A stretch of 45,551 nt of DNA from a virus: positions 1 to 45,551 of IMG/VR virus record IMGVR_UViG_3300026544_000007. One strand, given 5' to 3'. A program made the translations under genes and the position numbers. Below are positions 30,696 to 38,412 of this stretch, piece by piece. How positions within the stretch are numbered: position 1 is the stretch's first letter; every line of letters starts with the position of its first letter. A model generated the notes under the pieces. The model searched no databases. It was not told the DNA's origin and was given only the letters and a program-made list of their open reading frames with translations.

Positions 30696-30771
30696 GCACT
30701 TGATACTATTAATATAACAAATCATAATCTTTTCAAGTGCATAGTGAATCTATAAAAGCCATCTTTTATAG
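30696..30771 (-). other. Two hairpins in the protease leader
   Basis: CTATAAAAG/CTTTTATAG (30750-30771, 4-nt loop) and GCACTTGA/TCAAGTGC (30696-30703 with 30733-30740). Both are in the 5' leader between promoter and protease ATG; no T tract, so structure in the untranslated leader is more likely than termination. Confidence 0.6.
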
Positions 30772-30782
30772 GTTTTAGTTAT

Positions 30783-30800
30783 CTATACTGGTCCCTAATT
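30783..30800 (-). promoter_or_regulatory. Phage RNA polymerase promoter (consensus)
   Basis: Exact consensus, predicted start G at 30783. It overlaps the tailspike stop and gives the protease, lysis and packaging genes their own transcript. Confidence 0.85.
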
Positions 30801-32356
30801 TACCTCGTCTGAACTTTCCAATAAATCCAGCACTGAGATACCATAGGTGCAGATGTATTAATAACAAAAGTTGTAGCTGTCATATTAGTAACCCACATAA
30901 AGAAACCACCTGAAACAGAACCTGTAGGATCTGTAGCATGTACTAAGCTTACATCATTTAGGTCTGGTGTGCTTGCAAGATTATGAGTAACTGTAACTGT
31001 TGAATTACCAGCAGTTATTGTAGCTGTCCCTGAATCTTCTGTATTATGCCCCCTGCAAGATGTTATCTTGAGTTGATTACCACTACCTACCAAGTAGTCA
31101 TCTATACCAGCTGTAAGATTACCAGTAACATTTACCCCAACTATTGAAATGTTAGTGCATGTTCCAAGGAATTGTATACCGTACTTCTGATCATTACTAA
31201 ATAAGCCACCATCTCCAAAGACTCCATTAGTTATGGTTAGGCCATCTATTCCATCACCTAATGTAAGTCCAGAGTATGTATTAGATGTTAGTTTGCTATT
31301 ACCCATACACTGAGTATTTGATATACTTAATGCTTCTATCTTATTACTAATAAGTATACCATGTGCATCATTATTTATAAATCTACCAGTAGTTATAGAG
31401 TTGCCAGATATTAGATCATCTGCTTGAGTATTTGTAATGTGCATACCATGTGTACCACAAGAAGCACCCCAACATCCCATAAATATATTTTCTTGTATTA
31501 GTCCTGTAGTAGATCCTGGCTGTATTAGCCAACCCTCAGCTACACATGAATCACATATAATAGTATCAAACCAATTAGCAACAACACGACCAGTGCTTGC
31601 TTCACTTGGATTCATATGAACACCAATCTGACAACTAAAAATATCAATTGTCCTAAAGAAGCATCCTGAGCAGTGTTTTAACAAAATACCAGCACCTGTA
31701 GTGTTTGCTATATTACCGTCAGAAATATAGATACCTTGAGCAATACCTCCTTCTGAAAAGTCTTCACCAATGATAATACCATTTACACCTGAGTTTATTT
31801 CAAAGTGGTGCATGTGATATAAGTATTGTCCACCACCAAAAGAACCTGCTTCAAATTGAACACCATAATATAAATTAGAACCAAGTGTTATGTTATCTAT
31901 ATTTATTTGATGTCCATTCATAACTTTAATTGCAGCCCCAGATGTCTTAGCTATACTACTTAATACCTGAATCTCACATAATCTACATCCATTAGTATTT
32001 GTTGTATATGAACCCAACTCTATGATATTACCGGCTGCAAAGGAGCAGTATATCTTTGTAGCATCTGCACCTTCACCTCTAAGTGTTACTCCATTACTTG
32101 TAAGTTTTAATGTTGCTGTTGTCTTGTATACACCTTTTGGCAAATAAACTGTACCACCAGTGCTGGATAAAGAGTCGATAGCATTCTGTATAGCTACTGT
32201 GTCATCTGTAGTAGCATCACCAACAGCACCATACTCTTTAGCATTAACACCGAAATCCGCTTTAATATATAGCTCATCAAAGTTATCATCAATTGCTTGC
32301 ATCATTTTCTGAGGTGAAGTATGTGTTGCTACATCATCAATTAGTATTTGTGACAT
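30800..32356 (-). CDS. Tailspike with pectate-lyase-like beta-helix
   Basis: 518 aa. Residues 1-30 (MSQILIDDVATHTSPQKMMQ...) nearly copy the start of the next upstream gene and look like a docking segment. Then KEYGAVGDATTDDTVAIQNAID and GGTVYLPKGVYK give the entry of a right-handed beta-helix of the pectate lyase 3 type, with repeated short strands to about residue 430, and a beta-rich C-terminal cap. Such spikes bind and often cleave capsular or O-antigen polysaccharide; the substrate and active site cannot be read. GGAGG precedes the ATG. Confidence 0.88.
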   Translation of the reverse strand: MSQILIDDVATHTSPQKMMQAIDDNFDELYIKADFGVNAKEYGAVGDATTDDTVAIQNAIDSLSSTGGTVYLPKGVYKTTATLKLTSNGVTLRGEGADATKIYCSFAAGNIIELGSYTTNTNGCRLCEIQVLSSIAKTSGAAIKVMNGHQINIDNITLGSNLYYGVQFEAGSFGGGQYLYHMHHFEINSGVNGIIIGEDFSEGGIAQGIYISDGNIANTTGAGILLKHCSGCFFRTIDIFSCQIGVHMNPSEASTGRVVANWFDTIICDSCVAEGWLIQPGSTTGLIQENIFMGCWGASCGTHGMHITNTQADDLISGNSITTGRFINNDAHGILISNKIEALSISNTQCMGNSKLTSNTYSGLTLGDGIDGLTITNGVFGDGGLFSNDQKYGIQFLGTCTNISIVGVNVTGNLTAGIDDYLVGSGNQLKITSCRGHNTEDSGTATITAGNSTVTVTHNLASTPDLNDVSLVHATDPTGSVSGGFFMWVTNMTATTFVINTSAPMVSQCWIYWKVQTR

Positions 32357-32368
32357 TATACCTCCTTA
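32269..32368. repeat. Duplicated gene start (copy 1)
   Basis: Closely similar to 32683-32784, covering the ribosome site and the first ~30 codons of both receptor-binding genes. A duplication kept for a shared docking peptide. Confidence 0.85.
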
Positions 32369-32773
32369 GAGTTTCCATTCTTTAGTGTATGATGCTCTAC
32401 CATCTGTTAGTTCATTTACCTGTGATGATGACATTACACCAGCAGCAGATGCTGTAGCCTCTGTGATAACTGCATCTGTTCCATCAGAGCTAACTACTGT
32501 AACAGAAGATACTGTATTTGTGACTGATAAGTCTGTTGATACATTCCCCTCTTTTGCTGTATTTGCAAGAACAGAGGCATTATTAGTTATTGCTGTATCA
32601 AGATCAGATATAGTTGAAGCTGTTTGTGTTCCAGTGTGATTTGCTCTATTTACTGCTGCTGTTAAATTTGTGATATCTGCTAAATATAGTTCATCAAAGT
32701 TATCATCAATTGCTTGCATCATCAGTTTAGGCGTTGTATGTGTTGCTACATCATCAATTAATATTTGTGACAT
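32366..32773 (-). CDS. Short tail fibre or spike-adaptor protein
   Basis: 135 aa. Starts MSQILIDDVATHTTPKLMMQ, the same segment as the tailspike, then NHTGTQTASTISDLDTAI, a tail-fibre repeat motif. It ends ASYTKEWKL, similar to the KWIL end of the next upstream protein. It probably forms a middle link or a second receptor-binding branch between the anchor and the spike. GGAGG precedes the ATG. Confidence 0.75.
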   Translation of the reverse strand: MSQILIDDVATHTTPKLMMQAIDDNFDELYLADITNLTAAVNRANHTGTQTASTISDLDTAITNNASVLANTAKEGNVSTDLSVTNTVSSVTVVSSDGTDAVITEATASAAGVMSSSQVNELTDGRASYTKEWKL

Positions 32774-32784
32774 TATACCTCCTT
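32683..32784. repeat. Duplicated gene start (copy 2)
   Basis: Partner of 32269-32368. Differences cluster around the codons for TSPQK versus TTPKL. Confidence 0.85.
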
Positions 32785-33286
32785 ATAGTATCCATTTTCT
32801 ATTATACATATCTGAAATATTAGCTACTGTGTTAAGTTGTTCAACTGTAGCTGCATCTGACTGATCAATACCATCTGCTAAATTAGTAAGTCTTCTATTC
32901 CCTGCATTAATATTATCTTTCCAATAATGATCATCTTGCAAGAATCCATCAGCAAGTTGTTGCATTTGATATAATGCTTTCAGGAAAGAGTTATTTAAAT
33001 TATCTGATCCAAAAGCATTACCTCTTGTAAAATCAGAATAAGTGCTTTCACTTCCTATACTTCTTCTTATTCTTACATAGTAGTCACTTGTAGGTGCTGT
33101 ATTAAATACAACATTATTATCACTTATTGTGTAGTCTGTATCAAGAATCTGAGTAGTAGACTCACCAGTAACTACATTTATAAGCTCAACAACAATATCT
33201 TCATCTTCAAAGTATCCACTCTCTGCTACGATAACATAGCTTAGTGTTACACCATTACCTTGAGTCTGACTAAAAGTTAACGACAT
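32783..33286 (-). CDS. Tail fibre anchor (T7 gp17 N-terminal domain only)
   Basis: 167 aa. It matches the N-terminal ~150 residues of T7 gp17: FSQTQGNGVTLSYVIVAESGYFEDEDIVVELI, then DYYVRIRRSIGSES, then DNLNNSFLKALYQMQQLADG. The long fibre shaft and tip are absent; the chain ends NISDMYNRKWIL. It should fix the receptor-binding proteins to the tail and leave binding to the two downstream proteins, as in modular klebsiella phages. AGGAGG precedes the ATG. Confidence 0.88.
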   Translation of the reverse strand: MSLTFSQTQGNGVTLSYVIVAESGYFEDEDIVVELINVVTGESTTQILDTDYTISDNNVVFNTAPTSDYYVRIRRSIGSESTYSDFTRGNAFGSDNLNNSFLKALYQMQQLADGFLQDDHYWKDNINAGNRRLTNLADGIDQSDAATVEQLNTVANISDMYNRKWIL

Positions 33287-33298
33287 TAAACCTCCTTT

Positions 33299-36200
33299 CT
33301 ATTCTAATGAACCAGAGATTGCATTTAATGCTTGATGTATCCCAAAAGCTTTACCAAAAGGGGCCACTCTCTGTATATCTTTAAAAGTTTTACTTGGATT
33401 TAAATCCCACTTCACTGCATCTACTGCATCCTTTCCTATATTCATCATATCAGATCCCATACCAACTACAGGTATAGAGCTTGGAGTCATTGACCGGAAG
33501 CCACGCTTCCCTGGTGCTGCCATCCAATCACTTGGTAATGCACCCATCGTTGCCATTATGTCACCAGCTATACCAACAGAGGCAAGCTGTCCCATATTAT
33601 TAATTAATCCAAATGTTAATCCAGTAGGACTGAATGCTTGCTTAAAATATTTATCTTGATCTTTTCTTCCTGCTCCACTGTTGAGTGTCTTTAATCCATA
33701 AGCAACATAAGATAAGAATATTGAGTGCATAGCTATCAAAGCACCAGCCATCTGATCATGTCTAATATCATGGATTAATTGTTTATTTAATGAAAGCAAT
33801 GAAAAGTTCCTAAACTGGGTCAGTGTTGAACCAAACCATTTATTCATCCAAGTAGGCATCTCACCTATCATTGGACGTTGCATATCTCGCATAGTTAGTT
33901 GGTGCAATCCAAGAACTAATCTTTCTCTCATTTCCAATGGCATCTTACATACATTAAATAATCTGACCTCTTTTCCTTCATACATCTCTGATTTAGGATT
34001 AGCTTGCATCCACTCTTTAACTCTATCCAGGAATCCATCATGCCAACCCGCATCATTAATATCAGCTTCATTTAAGAACTTACCAAGATCAATTTCATCA
34101 TCTGCCCACCTCTTCATCTTATTTGCCAGAGCATTTAAACTTAATCTTTCTCCTGATCCCTGCATCATACGAAAAGCTGATACTACTTCCTGGACTCTTC
34201 TGCCTCTTGCAAGACAGTTATCAACATATGATCCTAAGCTTTTATATGTAGCTGATTCTTCTATATTATCTATTCTAAGATAGCCTGGATATAGAATATG
34301 ATCTTCTCCTGTAATATAGAACATCTCTTCCATCTCTCGTAGTTTAGGGTTAGTAAGTTCTCCAGACCATTTCTTACCAGCTCTCATACCCTTAGTGCTA
34401 AAGATGCCTACCTCTGGTACTGCATCTAAGACTGTACCTAATCCACGCTTTCCAGTTACTCTGGCAATTTCAGGTATAGTAGATAGCCCCATAGTTTGAA
34501 GTCTCATAAGCGAAGTAAAGTCCCTAACTCTACTCATATTTTTAATAAAAGCAGAACCTGGATCTTTCTCAATAGAGCGACCATAAATCATATCTATGCA
34601 GTCAGATAAGATTTGTATCTCTTCATCTATATCTTTCTTAGAATACCCTTGATTATAGGAATCCTTCTTAACTTCTGTTAGGAACTCTTTAGCCTCTCTT
34701 CTTGTTTTAAACCCAAGTCTGGCCATAGCTGAACTGCCAGAAGCTTCCCTTGTATAAGATTCAAGTAACTTTGGAACATCTGATTCAATCATGTCAATCA
34801 TCTTTAAACCATTTAATTCAACTTGTAGATCAGGTCTAAGAGACTTCTTAGCTCTATTTGACATTCCTTGAACAAGATTACTTTCAGCAGCTTCTGATAT
34901 AAAAGACTCAATCACATCCTCTGGAACCTTAGCATCTTTTAATCCTTGAACCATTCTATCTATATCTACATTCTTAACCTTTGTTGGGAACTCTGTCATC
35001 TTTAAAGTGTGATCTAAAGCTCTTGCAACATAGCCTCTTGCAACATAATCAGCAGTAGCTTTAGGTAATTCAAAATCACCAAGCTGATAAGATTCCGATA
35101 ATAGAGCTTCAACCTTATTTATTCCATGCTCATGACAAGCAGTAGCTATCCTTGTTTCATCTATAATAGTTGAGAAATAATTTCTATCTAATTCAAGATT
35201 CTCAAAACCTTTAACTCCCTTACTCTTCATACTACTTCCAGCAACTTCAAATAAATCTCTACAACCATCAGCAGCAAGCTTTACACCATCATCAGCTATA
35301 GATCCTGGGTATTTAACCTCAAGTATTACATCTTTATAGAACTGATGAGTCACTTCTGGTTTAAACATTATCTGCATACGACCTATATTATTTGCTTTCC
35401 TATAGGTTTCCATGCCCTCTGCTATTCTGTTACGAACAGCAGATCTAAATTGTTTACTGTAGATATCAGACCATACAGCAGCCGCACCAGCAGGATTAGC
35501 TGGACCACCTTGTCCAGCAGATAGTAGATGATAGTTTAATCCGCGTATAGTCATATTATCAGATTTAGACAACCTTGTAAAAGCTGAGTGTGTCCACTTT
35601 GTAAACTTAGGAAAGATAGACCAGCCTTCAAGTGCTTTAGGTACTTTACCTCCATCATACGCAAACCGTTGAATAGATTGTTTAACTGGATCTGCAATAT
35701 TATACAAGCGATGCAAAAGCTTAAAACCTGCTTCTGCTGAACCTGCTGAACCTAAAGGAGCTGTCTTTGCTTCAATTATAATACCTTCATCATCTATACC
35801 TTTAGTTTCATCTATCTTAACTTTAACATCTGAATTTAAATCAACTCTTTCCTTTGCTTGCCTTTTCATCTCACTACTTACACTTGGAAGTTCATCACCA
35901 AAAATATGTTCTATCTTTTGAGTATAGGTCATATTGTTCCAGGCTTTTAACTCCTTCCCAACTCTTCTTGATTTAACAGCAAGGCTTATACCTTTTTGTA
36001 ATTGTATTCTTTCAGCCTTCAAGCTATTCCTTTTATCCATATTATTCCTTGCAGCACGATTCATAGCCTTACGAAGTTTCCACTCAGCTTTGTTAATATT
36101 AGCTTTAAGTTTAGTCTCAAGCTGGCTAATCTTACTTGTAACCTCTGCTTGCATCTCTCTCAGTTTTAACTCTTCTTTCCAAAGTTTAGCCTGTTGTTTT

Positions 36201-37270
36201 AACGTATCTTTCTTAGATAGTTTCTTTTCTATCTTAGCAATTCTTTCTTGCTGTTTATCTATTTTATCACGGTACTGTTCTTTTATCTTCTGTCTCTCTG
36301 GTTCTGCTTTTTCAATAAATGATCTTTGTTCTTTTCTTACTCTATCCCTGTGTAGTTCCGGTGATTCTGCTCTATTTGCTTCAATTTCAAGCTCTCTATC
36401 AATCTCTTTTATTCTTCTTTTAGCATCTCTAAACTTTGACTTATCCCAAGAAGTACCAGATTTATAAGCTCTTTTTAATTCAATATCTCTTGTATTAACA
36501 TATCTGTTAATCTTATAGGTATCAATATCAGTCTGTTGTCTGGGGGCATTCTTGAGTACATCATCAGCTACAAAGTTCTCAGCATCTACTCTAAATGCGT
36601 CATCAGCTTCATCCGCTAAAGCTGCCTTCCTTCCAGCCCTGGATCTTACAATGGGTGATAAAGCAGCTCCAATAGTAGCACCAGAACCAAAGGCAATTAC
36701 TGTATCTATTAGTTCATGCTGTGTATCGCCTTGAGCTAATATACTTTCCAGGATAGCATTCTCTGCCCCTGCCATTGTAGCCACCTGAGCTGCTTTAGCT
36801 AATCCGGTTGCCTTAGCACCAATACCAATCATACCAGTTCCAGCACCAAGAACCCAAGCAGTTGGATCAAACATAGAAAAAACTAAATCAGCTACAACAC
36901 CACTCAAACCTAAAGCTGACTTTGCGTATAGTCTATCCCTATCTTCTTGAATATATCGTTTCTTAGCTAAGAACTCAGATTCAGACCCTGCCTTCTCAAG
37001 CTCTTCTACTTCACTCTTATTATACTCTTTCATTAGATCCGGTAGTATCTCATCTATCTTCCAATTAGGATCTTCTTGAAACTGAGAAGACCTTCTGTCC
37101 CATGCCCTCTTCATAGCAAACGGTGTCATCACAGAAGATGCAGAAGCAGACAAGCCTTTCATTATTACATCAGGCCCCATCGCTTCCTGTCTTTCTTTCT
37201 CAGCTTGGAAGCGTTCATAATTAGTGATAGGTTGTTCAGCAAGCCCTATATTCTCATAGTATTCTCCCAT
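33299..37270 (-). CDS. Internal virion core protein (T7 gp16-like)
   Basis: 1323 aa, the size of T7 gp16 (1318). A long, charged coiled coil spans about residues 280-450. There are Gly/Ala-rich hydrophobic segments near 125-205 (VVADLVFSMFDPTAWVLGAGTGMIGIG, IAFGSGATIGAAL), and the end has DKYFKQAFSPTGLTFGLI and a Pro/Gly-rich tail. It should be ejected with the DNA to help form the channel across the envelope. The transglycosylase domain of T7 gp16 is not evident here; a lysozyme-like domain is encoded separately upstream. AAGGAG precedes the ATG. Confidence 0.88.
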   Translation of the reverse strand: MGEYYENIGLAEQPITNYERFQAEKERQEAMGPDVIMKGLSASASSVMTPFAMKRAWDRRSSQFQEDPNWKIDEILPDLMKEYNKSEVEELEKAGSESEFLAKKRYIQEDRDRLYAKSALGLSGVVADLVFSMFDPTAWVLGAGTGMIGIGAKATGLAKAAQVATMAGAENAILESILAQGDTQHELIDTVIAFGSGATIGAALSPIVRSRAGRKAALADEADDAFRVDAENFVADDVLKNAPRQQTDIDTYKINRYVNTRDIELKRAYKSGTSWDKSKFRDAKRRIKEIDRELEIEANRAESPELHRDRVRKEQRSFIEKAEPERQKIKEQYRDKIDKQQERIAKIEKKLSKKDTLKQQAKLWKEELKLREMQAEVTSKISQLETKLKANINKAEWKLRKAMNRAARNNMDKRNSLKAERIQLQKGISLAVKSRRVGKELKAWNNMTYTQKIEHIFGDELPSVSSEMKRQAKERVDLNSDVKVKIDETKGIDDEGIIIEAKTAPLGSAGSAEAGFKLLHRLYNIADPVKQSIQRFAYDGGKVPKALEGWSIFPKFTKWTHSAFTRLSKSDNMTIRGLNYHLLSAGQGGPANPAGAAAVWSDIYSKQFRSAVRNRIAEGMETYRKANNIGRMQIMFKPEVTHQFYKDVILEVKYPGSIADDGVKLAADGCRDLFEVAGSSMKSKGVKGFENLELDRNYFSTIIDETRIATACHEHGINKVEALLSESYQLGDFELPKATADYVARGYVARALDHTLKMTEFPTKVKNVDIDRMVQGLKDAKVPEDVIESFISEAAESNLVQGMSNRAKKSLRPDLQVELNGLKMIDMIESDVPKLLESYTREASGSSAMARLGFKTRREAKEFLTEVKKDSYNQGYSKKDIDEEIQILSDCIDMIYGRSIEKDPGSAFIKNMSRVRDFTSLMRLQTMGLSTIPEIARVTGKRGLGTVLDAVPEVGIFSTKGMRAGKKWSGELTNPKLREMEEMFYITGEDHILYPGYLRIDNIEESATYKSLGSYVDNCLARGRRVQEVVSAFRMMQGSGERLSLNALANKMKRWADDEIDLGKFLNEADINDAGWHDGFLDRVKEWMQANPKSEMYEGKEVRLFNVCKMPLEMRERLVLGLHQLTMRDMQRPMIGEMPTWMNKWFGSTLTQFRNFSLLSLNKQLIHDIRHDQMAGALIAMHSIFLSYVAYGLKTLNSGAGRKDQDKYFKQAFSPTGLTFGLINNMGQLASVGIAGDIMATMGALPSDWMAAPGKRGFRSMTPSSIPVVGMGSDMMNIGKDAVDAVKWDLNPSKTFKDIQRVAPFGKAFGIHQALNAISGSLE

Positions 37271-37278
37271 ATATCTCC

Positions 37279-38385
37279 TTATTCAAATTGATATTCATCA
37301 TTAACTTTATAAAGTTTATCCTTTCCTTCTTTTACTTTACCTGGAACATTATACCAACCGTCATTTGAATTTACTCTCTTCTTGAAAGCATTACTAAACT
37401 TATCACCAATTAACTTAGAGCTAAATTTAATTCTCATACCTTTAGGTCCAAATTCGTACTTCTCAATAACAGGCGCACCTGGATTAGATAGAGCTGCATG
37501 ATTGTACAGGTTCAACCTTCGCTTTAATAATCCACGATATCTAACAGAGCCTGCCCTGGTAAAGTGAGTTAGTTTAACTAAGCCTTCCATTGTGTATCCT
37601 TTATTGGCTGCTGTCTTAGCCTCTGAGATACTCTTTAATAAACCAAGGCCTCCATTATAAGTTAGGTCTTGCCATCCCATCTTTTCTTCTTCTGTCATCT
37701 CAGACCATTTAGTTAGTTGTGTGCTTGTTGCATCTCTATTTTTAGTTATATTTTCTTTAAGTAGTGCATCTACTTGATCCTGTGTTAAGCCTTCTTTAAC
37801 ATTAACAGGGATATCATTTATATTCAACCACTTCCTATGATCATCTGAAAGCCAATCATCTTTAATCTTAATACCATACCCTATCTCAAATTCAGATATT
37901 CCTTTTTCTTTCTTCTCTGAGATAGATTTAAACGGCATAAATTTCTTCTCTCCATTAATTGTTGTTAATCCCTTTCTATCTTTATTCTCAGCATCTTTAA
38001 GCATATTCATATATAAGACATTAGCTTGACTCTTATTGCGAGTAAGACCACCCCTTCCTTGCGCTATAGTTTGTATAGCAGCATTCGTAGTATCCTCTTT
38101 ATTAGGTTTAGTTGCATTTATCTCAGCATTAGAACGAACATCTATTGGTTCAAAGTCTGATAATGTTTCGTCTATATTCTCTTCATAAAACCCTATATCA
38201 TCCATTGGATCAGGTGCATTTACTTGTATCTGATCTGGTATCATAGGTTGTTTTACAATAGGTTCTTGAGTAGTTTGTTCTACTGCATCAGGCTTTAGAT
38301 TACCTAATATACGTTCTCTAATACTATTCTGATTAGCACCTTGACCTAAGAACTCACCTATTGCATTCATTATATTATCTATCAT
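37279..38385 (-). CDS. Internal virion protein with lysozyme-like (GH24-type) domain
   Basis: 368 aa. An acidic, disordered N-terminus (1-110) precedes a muramidase-like region: LKDAENK with candidate catalytic Glu133, EFEIGYGIKI at 165-174 (compare TIGYGH of T4-type lysozymes), and RYRGLLKRRLNLYNHA near the end of the fold. A beta-rich tail follows. It lies between the gp15-like and gp16-like genes, so it is probably the virion peptidoglycan hydrolase used at entry. It may also serve lysis, since no other endolysin is seen. GGAGG precedes the ATG. Confidence 0.8.
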   Translation of the reverse strand: MIDNIMNAIGEFLGQGANQNSIRERILGNLKPDAVEQTTQEPIVKQPMIPDQIQVNAPDPMDDIGFYEENIDETLSDFEPIDVRSNAEINATKPNKEDTTNAAIQTIAQGRGGLTRNKSQANVLYMNMLKDAENKDRKGLTTINGEKKFMPFKSISEKKEKGISEFEIGYGIKIKDDWLSDDHRKWLNINDIPVNVKEGLTQDQVDALLKENITKNRDATSTQLTKWSEMTEEEKMGWQDLTYNGGLGLLKSISEAKTAANKGYTMEGLVKLTHFTRAGSVRYRGLLKRRLNLYNHAALSNPGAPVIEKYEFGPKGMRIKFSSKLIGDKFSNAFKKRVNSNDGWYNVPGKVKEGKDKLYKVNDEYQFE

Positions 38386-38397
38386 AAGCCTCCTTTG

Positions 38398-38412
38398 TCT
38401 AACACTGTTAGA
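38398..38412 (-). promoter_or_regulatory. 15-bp dyad before the lysozyme-like gene
   Basis: Perfect dyad between the gp15-like stop (at 38413) and AAAGGAGG of the next gene. The only copy in the long late operon. Confidence 0.75.

Noticed and set aside
35934-36467. 177-codon plus-strand open frame opposite the gp16-like coiled coil
   Set aside because: It mirrors the Lys/Glu-rich coiled coil, giving a Leu/Ser-rich antisense translation with no ribosome site or promoter. All convincing genes are on the minus strand.
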